Positions 53,831 to 62,984 are shown, numbered from the stretch's first letter. The stretch: DNA of 64,000 nt from Bacillus sp. FJAT-14578 (GCF_000504165.1 NZ_AYSE01000005.1:248001-312000); one strand, 5' to 3'. The notes: generated by a model from the sequence alone, not told the origin. Numbers and translations are program-made.

Positions 53831-53911
53831 AAATGGCTTCTGCACCAGAACCTAAAATATTAAGTAATAAAAGCCACTCAAAATAAAAAGTGGCTTTTTC
53901 TCGTTCATTTT

Positions 53912-54997
53912 TTAATAAGTTAAATGAATATAATCACCCGTTTTCCTAATGTTACCAATCTTTATAATGGATAGAGATAAAAGGAGTGATGATATAAAGG
54001 TAAATAAAAAATTTGAAATGTTTAATATAGGATGATAACTTAGCCCGAAAAACGAAATTAATTTCGAATGTATAATAAGAAAAATCCCATGTGAGCAATA
54101 TATTAGTGTACTAGTTTCACGTAATATTTTGTAGTTTATACCTAGATTGTTTAATCTGATATTAATTAGAAAATGAAATAGAAAATAGGATGCTGGTATG
54201 AGTGATAGCATCATATTGTAATCCAATGGTTCTGTAAATCTGTTCAATAAGAACACTTCGATGACTAAACAAAATATAGATAGACAAGTGAAAATAGCTG
54301 ACTTTAAGGGTTTAATGGATAATTTCTGTTCAAATAAAAACGCACCCAAAGTTACATAAAAAAATCCAAAGAATAAACCATTTCTTGTTGTCACAAAAAG
54401 CTTTATGTAACTTGTATATATATGTGATAAAAAGGCGTTATGTTTGATAAGTCCAAAGTAAGAATCCCCAAATAAGCCAATAACATAACAAACAATTGAT
54501 AGTAAAAGAATACTCCCTAAAGAAAGTATCCTAATCCCAAAATATAAAATAGTAATTGAGACAATTAATGCAGGGAAGTACCATAAGTGGAAATGACCAC
54601 CCAAAAAAATAAAATTACGTATATAAAAACCCATAACGACAAAAATATGTTGATGGATTTCATAAGATCTATGAATATCATAAATAAGATAGATTAAACA
54701 CCAAAAAAGATAAATTAAGAGTATACGCCTTAAATACTTTAAAAGATAATGATCGAACCATTTCTTATTTCCACTAAATTCTTTGTTAATTTTTGAATAG
54801 AATAAATAACCTGAAGTCATAAAGAAAAACGGCACAGCAATCCTAGCAATAGTATTCTCAAAACTAAAACCGATGCCTTCAGTTACCGGCAGCAATGGAT
54901 TAGTATGGATACTAACCACTAACATGGCACATATGAACTTAGCAATGTCTACAGCATTTAAATTATTTGTGGATTTAAAAGAGGTACTTTCCTTCAC
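53912..54997 (-). CDS. Acyltransferase family 3 membrane protein
   Basis: About 361 residues, around ten membrane segments. The acyltransferase 3 motif is at the start: NAVDIAKFICAMLVVSIHTN with the catalytic-type histidine, and IARIAVPFFFMTSGYLF. These enzymes O-acetylate or succinylate sugars on envelope polymers. A GTG at 54997 has TGGAGAG seven bases upstream; the frame extends to ATGs at 55036 and 55030 without a clear site. Very AT-rich compared with the flagellar operon, suggesting acquisition. Confidence 0.85.
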   Translation of the reverse strand: MKESTSFKSTNNLNAVDIAKFICAMLVVSIHTNPLLPVTEGIGFSFENTIARIAVPFFFMTSGYLFYSKINKEFSGNKKWFDHYLLKYLRRILLIYLFWCLIYLIYDIHRSYEIHQHIFVVMGFYIRNFIFLGGHFHLWYFPALIVSITILYFGIRILSLGSILLLSIVCYVIGLFGDSYFGLIKHNAFLSHIYTSYIKLFVTTRNGLFFGFFYVTLGAFLFEQKLSIKPLKSAIFTCLSIFCLVIEVFLLNRFTEPLDYNMMLSLIPASYFLFHFLINIRLNNLGINYKILRETSTLIYCSHGIFLIIHSKLISFFGLSYHPILNISNFLFTFISSLLLSLSIIKIGNIRKTGDYIHLTY

Positions 54998-55155
54998 AAT
55001 ACAACTCTCCATTTTCATAAAACTAAACATATCCATTAAATAATATCAACAAAGTATAAAAACGCATATAAAATTTTCTATTTGCTTTTTATTAAAAGGC
55101 TCTTTTCTAAAAGATTGTTGTTTTTAGATAGGTTTCTTGAAAGATAAGCGTTTAA

Positions 55156-55241
55156 GGGTGGTTGGAGCGGAAGGTGCGAGACTCCTGTGGGAGCACCGCA
55201 CGCCCCGCGGAAAGCGAGCAACCTGGAGCCCGCTCCCCACT
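55156..55241. repeat. Bacillaceae-type GC-rich intergenic repeat
   Basis: GGTTGGAGCGGAAGGTGCGA, CCCGCGGAAAGCGAGC and GGAGC...GCTCC form a GC-rich palindromic unit in an AT-rich 500-bp gap. Similar units are scattered in many Bacillus genomes as I remember them. No gene is seen in 54998-55547. Confidence 0.7.
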
Positions 55242-55547
55242 ACCTGTTAAATAGCAACAAAGTTTGCGAAAACAGCCTATTAAAAATATAACTGAACATC
55301 TTTTGTTGTTTAATTTCTTTTAATTTCAACAAGAGCTTTATTAATACTTACTGTTTTGATCAAGAAGAACAAAAGAATGAGCTTCCCTCACAAGATAAAG
55401 ATGAATGAAAGGAATTTATAGACAAGTGGCGGATACAAGAAAACGAGGACGCAATTTAAGGAAAACTGTAAACTAAGAAATGACAAGAGTGTATAATAGT
55501 AAAGTTAAGTATTTGGAAAATATAGCTTATTAAAGAAGGTGTATTTA

Positions 55548-56534
55548 TTGAATTTAGTTTCAATCGTTGTTCCTTGTTATAACGAAGAAAAATCAATAGA
55601 ATTATTTTTTTCTAGTGTTAATACAGTCCTAAAAGATGTTGATAACATCGATTATGAATTTATATATATAAATGACGGAAGTAAGGATTCTACAGAGTTA
55701 AAGATGAAAGAGTTAAGTGAGAGCGAATCGAATGTAAGATATATAAGTTTTAGCAGAAACTTTGGTAAAGAGGCTGCGATGTTAGCAGGGGTTGAAGCTT
55801 CATATGGGGATGCGGTTGTCTTAATGGATGTCGATCTTCAAGATCCGCCAAGTTTATTGCCGCAAATGATTGAAGAATGGTTAGTTGGTGGGTTTGATGT
55901 AGTTTATACAAGAAGATCAACCCGAAGAGGGGAACCGCCAATTCGAAGCTGGTTTGCGAAACAATTTTATAAATTAATTAATAAGATGAGCGAAGTTCAT
56001 ATTGTTGATGGTGCAAGGGATTATCGTTTGATGGACCGGAAAGCGGTTGATAGCTTTTTGAGCTTAAAAGAGCGAAATCGCTTTGCAAAGGGTTTATTTA
56101 TGTGGGTTGGATATAACTCTAAGTGTATTGAGTTTGAAAATGTTGAAAGAGCTGTTGGAAGTTCAAGCTGGAGTTTTTGGAAATTGGTCCATTATGCCGT
56201 TGATGGGATTGTGTCATTTACAATCTCCCCGTTGCGATGGGCAACCTATTTTGGATTTTTTACTGCCGGTTCGGCTTTTCTCTATATGTTCTATGTGATT
56301 ATTTCTAAGATTTTATTTGGAAATTCTGTCAGCGGGTACGCGTCTCTTGTTACTATTATGCTATTTTTCGGAGGAATTCAGTTGATCTTCCTCGGGATTA
56401 TTGGAGAATATATTGGAAGAGTCTTTATTGAGGTTAAAGCAAGACCCAACTATATAATAAAGCAGCAATCCTCCGCCAAAATGAAAATAAAAGGGAAAAG
56501 AAGAAAAATGATGCTTGTAAAAAATAATGAATGA
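55548..56534 (+). CDS. GT2 polyisoprenyl-phosphate glycosyltransferase (CsbB/GtrB type)
   Basis: About 328 residues. The GT2 catalytic domain has SIVVPCYNEE, YINDGSKDST, VVLMDVDLQDPP and RDYRLMDR; two C-terminal membrane helices follow (YFGFFTAGSAFLYMFYVIIS, IMLFFGGIQLIFLGIIGEYI). It should move a sugar from a nucleotide donor to undecaprenyl phosphate. TTG at 55548 with AAGAAGGTG is chosen; GTG 55539 is an alternative. A GT-C-type membrane transferase is encoded convergently, so the pair may glycosylate an exported target. Confidence 0.9.
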   Translation: MNLVSIVVPCYNEEKSIELFFSSVNTVLKDVDNIDYEFIYINDGSKDSTELKMKELSESESNVRYISFSRNFGKEAAMLAGVEASYGDAVVLMDVDLQDPPSLLPQMIEEWLVGGFDVVYTRRSTRRGEPPIRSWFAKQFYKLINKMSEVHIVDGARDYRLMDRKAVDSFLSLKERNRFAKGLFMWVGYNSKCIEFENVERAVGSSSWSFWKLVHYAVDGIVSFTISPLRWATYFGFFTAGSAFLYMFYVIISKILFGNSVSGYASLVTIMLFFGGIQLIFLGIIGEYIGRVFIEVKARPNYIIKQQSSAKMKIKGKRRKMMLVKNNE

Positions 56535-56611
56535 GAGTATGTATAGTTATGAATTATATCGCAAGCAGGTATTTTATTTTTCGAAGTGCTAAACAGTTGT
56601 GAGTTTTATAG

Positions 56612-56647
56612 AAACAGCCTGCTCCCGAAAAGGGACAGGCTGTTTTT
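56612..56647. terminator. Terminator between convergent glycosyltransferase genes
   Basis: AAACAGCCTG/CAGGCTGTTT with a T run. Confidence 0.8.
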
Positions 56648-56648
56648 G

Positions 56649-58196
56649 TTACTCGAAGTAATAGGCATTACTGTATGCATAATTATATAATTTGGTGTAT
56701 TTTTCAATTTCAGGAAACTTATCAACGATAGAATTTAGAATTTCCTCTTCATTTTCAATACTTGGATCAATATATAAAACAAAATCGTCATAATGTAAGT
56801 TGTTATTTAACAACTCTAAATTATTGAATAATATAAAAGTGACACTTTTATATTGTTCCAATTCTATAAAACTGGTTTGGACTTTCCAGTTAGCATTATA
56901 AATATAGATACTGTCTTTATCATGATATTGCCTTGATAGCTCAATTGCCTCTTGACTGCCTGGAACTAAATATTCGAACGAACAAGTTCTTGCATATCCA
57001 CTTACAACCATCACAATAAGAATGGCACACATGATAAAAGTAGATTTTTTATCATTGAGATACCTTTTTAAAATCAAAAACATTAAAGAAACAAAAATAA
57101 GTATGATGATTGGATAAATTAACTGTATGTACCGTTCCGCTTTGTATACCGCAATCTTTGAAACTAATAAAAAAAACAACAGACAAGGGATCAGCAAAAA
57201 ACCTAGTCTTACCATATGTTCATTTTTCATAGAAATTTTATTTTTAAAAAGATAGAAAGCCATTAATGCTACAATTAGAATCATGCTAACGAGCAAGTAA
57301 CCGCCAAATAAATTATTGCTTAAAATTCCCCAAAATGTTTTGAATGATTCTAAGTATCCAGCCTTATTTTTTAAGTTTTGGATCGATTCTGCCCCCCGAT
57401 AACCTCCTCCGAAAAGATGAAAATAGATACTCGGGAAAATGGCCCATACAGAAATAAGGGTTACGATATATGTTCCTGCATATGCAATTAATTCCTTATA
57501 TTTTTTTCTGAAAAGCAAGAACAGCGAAAATAATGCACACAAGAAAAAGGCAAAAACAAGAAAATAATAGTGGGTTAATATTCCAGCGGCAGATACTAAA
57601 AATATTGATAAATAAAATTTAGCATCTTTCACGAATAAGCCATTGATTTTCTTTATGTGAACATAAGACAGCAACAGACAAAAAAACATGGCCATTATAT
57701 ACATTCTAATAAACATATTATCTGATATAATCCCCGGATTTATGGCCCAAAATAGAATGGTTACATACGCAATTTTTTTATCGTTTGTTATAAAGAGTGC
57801 AGATTTATATAGTAGTAAAATAATTAACATATTAAAAAATATGTTAACGGAAATTCCTATATATTTACTGAAGAAATCCGGAAAAAATGAGCTGATTGTA
57901 TGTATAAGGATATAATAAAATGGAGGGTGTACATCATTGGCTTGATTTCGCCACACATTTCCATAATTAAATTTTGTATCATCTGATGGTGTAAGAAAGG
58001 ACTTTTGAAATTCTCCGTAAGATTCATATTTTGTGCCAGGCACAGGATTAACAGAGCTGACACCATTTGATAGACTATACGTTAAAAGCTCATCCACATT
58101 GTAGTTTATTTTTTGAGTTGAATAAAATAAAATAAGAAGAGTTGAAAGCAAAACGATAGCTATAAGAAAGACATTGTCTTTAACTGACTTAACCAT
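56649..58196 (-). CDS. Large membrane glycosyltransferase (GT39/PMT-like)
   Basis: 515 residues with about 11-12 membrane segments. The first external loop has DELLTYSLSNG, and a DVHPPFYYILIH motif follows, typical of GT-C transferases of the ArnT/PMT (GT39) kind that use lipid-linked sugars. The C-terminal 100 residues are extracytoplasmic. AT-rich. A partner for the CsbB-type enzyme is likely; the acceptor is unknown. Confidence 0.8.
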   Translation of the reverse strand: MVKSVKDNVFLIAIVLLSTLLILFYSTQKINYNVDELLTYSLSNGVSSVNPVPGTKYESYGEFQKSFLTPSDDTKFNYGNVWRNQANDVHPPFYYILIHTISSFFPDFFSKYIGISVNIFFNMLIILLLYKSALFITNDKKIAYVTILFWAINPGIISDNMFIRMYIMAMFFCLLLSYVHIKKINGLFVKDAKFYLSIFLVSAAGILTHYYFLVFAFFLCALFSLFLLFRKKYKELIAYAGTYIVTLISVWAIFPSIYFHLFGGGYRGAESIQNLKNKAGYLESFKTFWGILSNNLFGGYLLVSMILIVALMAFYLFKNKISMKNEHMVRLGFLLIPCLLFFLLVSKIAVYKAERYIQLIYPIIILIFVSLMFLILKRYLNDKKSTFIMCAILIVMVVSGYARTCSFEYLVPGSQEAIELSRQYHDKDSIYIYNANWKVQTSFIELEQYKSVTFILFNNLELLNNNLHYDDFVLYIDPSIENEEEILNSIVDKFPEIEKYTKLYNYAYSNAYYFE

Positions 58197-58270
58197 TTAT
58201 TCGTGCTCCATTTTCTTTTTGAGGAAAATTATACTACTAGATTTATAGGAAGTAAACAACAGAGGGTTAA

Positions 58271-58301
58271 GGTGCCAGTCACCACTCGAATTTTGTCGAT
58301 T
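58271..58301. repeat. REP-like palindrome, copy 2
   Basis: GGTGCCAGTCACC plus ACTCGAATTTTGTCGATT, 29 of 31 bases identical to the copy in hag intron 2. Confidence 0.75.
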
Positions 58302-58323
58302 GAATTCAGAGTAAAACTAGGGT

Positions 58324-58404
58324 AAAGACATAGATTCTTCAATTTTAATTCACTGGCCCCCACTAAAAAAGAAACCTCGAAAGGCATGCACCCTAACAAG
58401 GTCG
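58324..58404. repeat. Degraded repeat remnant, copy 3
   Basis: CTTCAATTTTAATTCACTGG, then CACTAAAAAAGAAACCTCGA and AAGGCATGCACC, related to the stretches at 53676-53830. No gene lies between 58197 and 58492. Confidence 0.55.
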
Positions 58405-58492
58405 ATATAAAAGTTACTTTATATTTTATGGATATCAACGTTATTATCTGATAGTTCGTTAATGGAGATTAATGGAATATTTGAGTTGTTTT

Positions 58493-58966
58493 TCAATTAA
58501 TCTTTGGTTGATTTAGGAATGCATCTAAGAATCTCTTATCATCCTCATCCTTTGGTATAAGTCCAAGGTACTTATGTTCCCAAATAATCTGTCTTTCATT
58601 GTCATTTGCTTCAGATAAGTCCTCATAGTTATATTCGATCTTAAAATCTCCTGAATGATCAAAAATAAGTGTTAAGCTGGTCCATGGCTCATGTCCGTTG
58701 TTTTTGAATTCATGCCATAATTCTTGCAAATCATTTAACAATTGCCGCCATAATCTTTTATATTCAGCTCTTTCTATATTAAATACCTCCGGAATATCAT
58801 GGCTATAAACTGGGCTTCCCTCTGTTGGGCAATAGAAGAAGAATGATTTTCTAACATCGTCGGTTAGTTCACCGTATAAATAGACCTTCAACCATTCTTC
58901 GGGTATTGTATCAACTATCGTTTGTGCTATTTTTTCATATAGAACTCCCAAGTTTTCTTCAATCAT
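58493..58966 (-). CDS. YezG-family (DUF600) immunity protein 1
   Basis: 157 residues. The YezG/DUF600 pattern: LYEKIAQTIVDTIPEEWLKV, VYLYGELTDDVRKSFFFYC, LWRQLLNDLQELWHEFKNNG and IIWEHKYLGLIPKDEDDKRF. These proteins neutralise nuclease toxins of the YeeF type. GGAGG is nine bases before the ATG. It directly follows an orphan toxin-tail fragment, so it was probably the antidote of that lost toxin. Confidence 0.9.
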   Translation of the reverse strand: MIEENLGVLYEKIAQTIVDTIPEEWLKVYLYGELTDDVRKSFFFYCPTEGSPVYSHDIPEVFNIERAEYKRLWRQLLNDLQELWHEFKNNGHEPWTSLTLIFDHSGDFKIEYNYEDLSEANDNERQIIWEHKYLGLIPKDEDDKRFLDAFLNQPKIN

Positions 58967-58967
58967 G

Positions 58968-59099
58968 TTAGTTACCTCCAGGCTTATTTAAAAATTCAAC
59001 AAACTGCCATCTGCCATTGTCGATTTTGTACTCTATTTTAAAACTTACCAGTTGAGCAGTTCTTTCGTAACTAGTAAAAACAACTAGGCGGTCAACCTT
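58968..59099 (-). pseudogene. Orphan nuclease-toxin C-terminal fragment
   Basis: An open stretch of 43 codons without a start encodes ...VSFKIEYKIDNGRWQFVEFL and ends in KPGGN. It aligns in style with the end of the toxin upstream (TRFEIRYTINKDETIVDL ... GGK). It begins inside the terminator of the neighbouring immunity gene and stops two bases before the next one. It is the remnant of a second, exchanged toxin tip. Confidence 0.7.
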
Positions 59100-59114
59100 C
59101 TAGTTAACCGCCTA
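59085..59114 (-). terminator. Terminator of the second immunity gene
   Basis: TAGGCGGTTAAC pairs with GTTGACCGCCTA and is followed on the minus strand by GTTTTTAC. Confidence 0.7.
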
Positions 59115-59125
59115 ACATATCTATA

Positions 59126-59614
59126 CTATTTGTTTGAATCGGTTTTACCTAAACTGTTCAAATATTCCTCAATAATTCTATGCTCCCATTCTCCTTCCGA
59201 TCGTATCCCTAAATGTTTATACTTCCAGATCACTTTCTGTTCATATAAATTTTCGTTAGATAAATCTTCATATCCATATTCGATTTTTAGTTCACCGTTG
59301 CTGTTCAAAATAAATGTAAGATTCGTCCAGACCTCTTGTTTTTGTCTTTTAAATTCGCGCCATAATTCTTCAAAACAATCGTTTAATTCATATCTTAAGT
59401 CATTAAAATCATCCTCGTTGATGTCAAATATTTTAGTAATATCTAAACTGTATATAGGTTCTTTCTCATTATCAGGATAGTAATAAAAAAATACTTGGGT
59501 AAGATCCTCATTCACTTCTGCATATAAATATACTTTTATCCATTCTTCCGGAATTATTTGATTGATGAGATTGGCCGCCTGATGGTATAAATTCTCCATT
59601 ACTGTTGTGTCCAT
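59126..59614 (-). CDS. YezG-family (DUF600) immunity protein 2
   Basis: 162 residues, clear paralog of the 58493 gene: LINQIIPEEWIKVYLYAEVN, DCFEELWREFKRQKQEVWTN and VIWKYKHLGI. The start codon lies two bases after the toxin stop, so toxin and antidote are translationally coupled. It is the predicted cognate antidote of the nuclease domain. Confidence 0.9.
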   Translation of the reverse strand: MDTTVMENLYHQAANLINQIIPEEWIKVYLYAEVNEDLTQVFFYYYPDNEKEPIYSLDITKIFDINEDDFNDLRYELNDCFEELWREFKRQKQEVWTNLTFILNSNGELKIEYGYEDLSNENLYEQKVIWKYKHLGIRSEGEWEHRIIEEYLNSLGKTDSNK

Positions 59615-59615
59615 T

Positions 59616-61184
59616 CTATTTACCTCCTGAAGAGTTTTTTAGGTCGACTATTGTTTCGTCTTTATTAATGGTGTATCTAATTTCAAACCTTGTTGGTCTC
59701 AATGAATCCCCTTTGTAAACTGGTCTGACTCTGACTTTTACCTCTTTGCCTTCTTTTAAGGCCTCTCTCCATGTATTTTCTAGCTTTTTATAAGCACTTT
59801 TGTTTAGGTTTTCATCCATTGGGACCAAGTTGTCATAGCCACCTGATCCTTTAAAGATACTAGCTATTAGGTGTCCCCCATTATCTGTGGGTAAGCGATC
59901 TTCTCTTCCTACAGTTCTTTGGGCATGGGGATTTCTTTTTACAGTTCCTAACTCCAATTTTGCCTCTACACTTTTAATACGCCCTGAACCGTCAGTAGAA
60001 TAATGATAATCTTCTTTTGTTGTATATTTTACGTTAGGTTTAAGGGCAGTTCTTCTACCTTGTTTTGTATAGTGGTCTCCGTACTTTACTTCCTGTACAT
60101 TATTAATTTTATGACTTTCTTCTTTTTTCTCTTCTTTCTTACCGTCTTCTTCCTTCCGCCCAACACTCTGCTTCTTCGTATCCTTAATCTTTTCCGCTTT
60201 CTTCGCGGCATTGGCTCCGTCCGCTATTTTGTCGACGACCTTCAGCGGCTTGAAGACGGTAGTGGCGATATTATAGGTGCGGCCCATGCCGGACAGCTTT
60301 TCGCCGGTGATGGGGTCGACTCCTGTAATCGTTCCTTCGGCATCCGCGATGAGGAAGTCCCAAACTTCACCGGTGACGGGGTTGCTGTGAGCGGTATCTT
60401 TAACAGATTTGTATTGATTTCCGATCCAGTCACCGGCTTTTTTGTACCACGGCTTGTCTTCTTGCTTGGAGTCGGTAATAGTTCCGCCGTTGTTGCTGGC
60501 AGAGGATGTGTGTTTCTCTGTTGCTTCGCTTTTGTCGTCACCGCTCGTTTGAACAGTACGAACTCCTTTCATAAAGCTCAAGCTGAAGAGCTGGTTCATC
60601 ATGAGCTCTTGCGGCGATAATGGGGCAAAGAGTGAAAAAGCGTTGTTATCGCCGCTTACCGTCCGGTTGAAAATCGAGAAGAATTCCATTCCTTTTGGTG
60701 CAAACAGTGAGCCTGTCATGAGCAAGCTTGGCAAAATGGCGCCGAGCGGTCCGTTGTAGGCTGGAGCCAGCGTGTTAAACTGTAATTCCCTTAATTTTAA
60801 TTGTTGCCACTGCAGGTAGTTTCCGTCAAGAGGGGAGAGGGTCCCGTCAAACGGAGAAAAATCCCCCTGGCCGTTTTTCCATTGCCTCATATATTGTTCA
60901 TACAGGGCCGGGTCCGTTTTTTTCACTTCATTCAGCCATTCGTTTATGTATTGGTCGTAAAGCTCGGGATGATTCTGTTTTAGATAATCAAGCCATTGCT
61001 GTTCGGCAGAAGAGGGTGGCTGATCTTTCCACTCTTTGCTTTGCCATTCCTTGATGGCATCTTCCCACGACCCGACAGACCCTCCCCATGGCCGAACGGC
61101 TGCCGACGCCAGCATTTGCGCAGGGGCCGTCAGAATGAATAAGGTAAATACGAGGGTCAAAACGATTGACTTTCGATATCTCAA
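59616..61184 (-). CDS. Secreted polymorphic toxin with C-terminal HNH-like nuclease domain (YeeF type)
   Basis: 522 residues. A Sec signal peptide (about 1-28, LTLVFTLFILTAPAQMLASA) precedes a Trp-rich repeat region (about 35-125) with WLDYLKQNHPELYDQYINEW and related units. Residues about 255-330 hold a pre-toxin TG-like segment (ITGVDPITGEKLSGMG). The C-terminal 150 residues form a nuclease domain of the DNA/RNA non-specific endonuclease-like YeeF group with RLPTDNGGHLIASIFKGSGG and NLVPMDENLN, keeping the Asp-Gly-Gly-His core. TTG start with GGAGG nine bases upstream. It follows a Yip1-like gene by 29 bases and its antidote gene follows directly. No LXG domain, so export is probably by Sec. 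Confidence 0.85.
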   Translation of the reverse strand: MRYRKSIVLTLVFTLFILTAPAQMLASAAVRPWGGSVGSWEDAIKEWQSKEWKDQPPSSAEQQWLDYLKQNHPELYDQYINEWLNEVKKTDPALYEQYMRQWKNGQGDFSPFDGTLSPLDGNYLQWQQLKLRELQFNTLAPAYNGPLGAILPSLLMTGSLFAPKGMEFFSIFNRTVSGDNNAFSLFAPLSPQELMMNQLFSLSFMKGVRTVQTSGDDKSEATEKHTSSASNNGGTITDSKQEDKPWYKKAGDWIGNQYKSVKDTAHSNPVTGEVWDFLIADAEGTITGVDPITGEKLSGMGRTYNIATTVFKPLKVVDKIADGANAAKKAEKIKDTKKQSVGRKEEDGKKEEKKEESHKINNVQEVKYGDHYTKQGRRTALKPNVKYTTKEDYHYSTDGSGRIKSVEAKLELGTVKRNPHAQRTVGREDRLPTDNGGHLIASIFKGSGGYDNLVPMDENLNKSAYKKLENTWREALKEGKEVKVRVRPVYKGDSLRPTRFEIRYTINKDETIVDLKNSSGGK

Positions 61185-61213
61185 TGAGCTTCACCTCCTC
61201 ATTTCTCAGATGA

Positions 61214-61849
61214 TTAACCAGCGATAAAAATGAATAAAAAGAAGAAAAGGAAAATCAGTATAAAAATGAGAAGGGTACTGACTACAATCGTTCCGAGTGC
61301 CTTTTTCCATGAATATTCATGGACGATGGCTACACCCTTGACTAAAATCACGAGAAACCAGCCCATCAAGACAAGGTCGATCAATCCGAAAAGAATCATC
61401 ATGATGCCGTAGAAAGCGGACGGGTAAATCGGGCTGCTTTGGAAAAAGCCGTCTTGAAATAAAAACAGTTGAATGACCTGCAACATCATGCCCCATGCGA
61501 TCGGGATATTGGCATATCCGTATGCCACACGCATTTCACGCCATTCTCCGGTTCCTCCGAACCATTTTCCAACAAGCGTGTACAAGTAGCTGGAAACGGC
61601 CCATTGAAGCAAGCCGAAAACCGGGCCGGCCGTAAAGATAATAATTAAAATGGATGAGTACGCGACACGATCTCCCACATTGCGAGAGACCGCAAAATCA
61701 ATCAGGTTGGAGAGTCCGGCTAACCAGGCGATCAAAATAAGGAATGACGTAGGATGGTGTCCTAATGCTCCTTTTATCGTTTCGCTTGGACGTCTCCAAA
61801 TGTTAAAAAGTGCTTTGTTATTCGGTGTTGTGTTCATCGAAACTTCCAT
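61214..61849 (-). CDS. Yip1-domain membrane protein
   Basis: 211 residues with five predicted membrane segments. The Yip1 pattern is seen in WRRPSETIKGALGHHPTSFL, the GKWFGGTGEWREMRVAYGYA loop and NIPIAWG. Function unknown in bacteria. It sits 29 bases upstream of the toxin gene on the same strand. The ATG at 61849 has GGAG ten bases upstream; MNTTPNNK four codons later is an alternative. Confidence 0.85.
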   Translation of the reverse strand: MEVSMNTTPNNKALFNIWRRPSETIKGALGHHPTSFLILIAWLAGLSNLIDFAVSRNVGDRVAYSSILIIIFTAGPVFGLLQWAVSSYLYTLVGKWFGGTGEWREMRVAYGYANIPIAWGMMLQVIQLFLFQDGFFQSSPIYPSAFYGIMMILFGLIDLVLMGWFLVILVKGVAIVHEYSWKKALGTIVVSTLLIFILIFLFFFLFIFIAG

Positions 61850-62407
61850 TGGATAGTAACTCCTTCAATAGTTTGGTAATGTTTTACATTATAAAATTAA
61901 CAGTTTTTTAGAAAAGCGACAAAATGGAAAATTGAATGGAGGATGGTGGAAATAGGACAAAATCACTGTCGGCAAGCGGTGCTTTTGAAGGGGGAGAGGG
62001 GAAACGGAATACGAAAAACGGGTGAAACGAAGTCCCTTTTTGTAACTTTATCCTTATAAAACAAAGAAATGGTCTGAGAATATTTCCTTATTTTAGGTAT
62101 TTTTATTACGGATGAAAACCAGCATGCATCAATTATTACCTGTAATTGGCAGGGATTTTTTCCGTTCGTGGGGAATATTTATATAATCCCCGATCAAGTT
62201 TTTTCTTTTCGTTTCACAGGACATACTAGCAAAGGTGCCGCGATAACAAGTGGTGTCTTTCATTTCCTGGGAGCCAGGAAGTGTGCCGGACTGACTTACA
62301 TAGTTCACAATTTTTTCATATTTTCTGAAAGTTTAAGAAGGAAAATTGTCGGGTATTGTAGAAATAAGTATGCATATCCATTTGGATAAGAAGGAGGAGT
62401 TCAAGTT
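61850..62407 (+). promoter_or_regulatory. hpf upstream region with SigB-like promoter
   Basis: GTTTAA (62331-62336), 14-base spacer and GGGTAT (62351-62356) match a SigB promoter, as reported for the B. subtilis homolog yvyD. A short stem TTTCCTGG/CCAGGAAG lies near 62265. The rest of this 560-base gap shows no gene. Confidence 0.75.
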
Positions 62408-62956
62408 ATGATGTATAACATTCGTGGCGAAAACATTGAGGTAACTCCAGCAATTAGAGAGCATGTTGAGAAAAAGTTAAGCAAATTGGAGCGTTATTTT
62501 GACCAAGAAATTAATGCCGATGTACATGTGAATCTAAAAGTATACAACAATAAACAAAAAATAGAGGTAACGATTCCGATGACGCATTTAGTTCTTCGCG
62601 CAGAGGAAGTTCATGATGATTTATATGCGGCGGCCGATCTTGTAGTCGACAAGTTGGAGCGCCAAATCCGCAAACATAAAACGAAAGTCAATCGCAAGAT
62701 TCGTGAAAGAGAACCGGCAAAATACGTGTTTGCCAATAACGTAGAAAGCAATGTGGCGGTTCAAGACGAGGAAGAAGATTTAGAGCTAGTTCGTAATAAG
62801 CGCTTCGACTTAAAGCCGATGGACAGTGAAGAAGCGATTTTACAAATGAACATGTTAGGCCATAACTTCTTCGTTTTCACAAACGCTGAAACCAATGCAA
62901 CGAACGTGGTATATCGCCGTAAAGACGGCCGCTACGGTTTGATTGAACCAAACTAA
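62408..62956 (+). CDS. hpf: Ribosome hibernation promoting factor, long form
   Basis: 182 residues. The N-terminal S30AE domain has NIRGENIEVTPAIREHVEKK and RKHKTKVNRKIR, and the C-terminal dimerisation domain has RNKRFDLKPMDSEEAILQMN and VVYRRKDGRYGLIEPN. It dimerises 70S ribosomes into 100S in stationary phase. GGAGGAG is nine bases before the ATG. Position after the flagellar block matches B. subtilis yvyD. Confidence 0.96.
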   Translation: MMYNIRGENIEVTPAIREHVEKKLSKLERYFDQEINADVHVNLKVYNNKQKIEVTIPMTHLVLRAEEVHDDLYAAADLVVDKLERQIRKHKTKVNRKIREREPAKYVFANNVESNVAVQDEEEDLELVRNKRFDLKPMDSEEAILQMNMLGHNFFVFTNAETNATNVVYRRKDGRYGLIEPN

Positions 62957-62984
62957 ACCAATTTCATATTAAAATATAGCTTAC

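Noticed and set aside
55037..55547. Possible RNA gene in the GC-rich block near 55156-55241
   Set aside because: The block matches a dispersed intergenic repeat type and has no promoter or terminator of its own.
58033..58043. GTGCCAGGCAC palindrome
   Set aside because: It lies inside the GT39-like coding region and encodes part of VPGTK; only the 11-base core resembles the REP-like element, without the flanking TTTGTCGATT.
62168..62389. 73-codon ORF upstream of hpf
   Set aside because: It overlaps the SigB-like promoter, has no ribosome binding site and no recognisable pattern.
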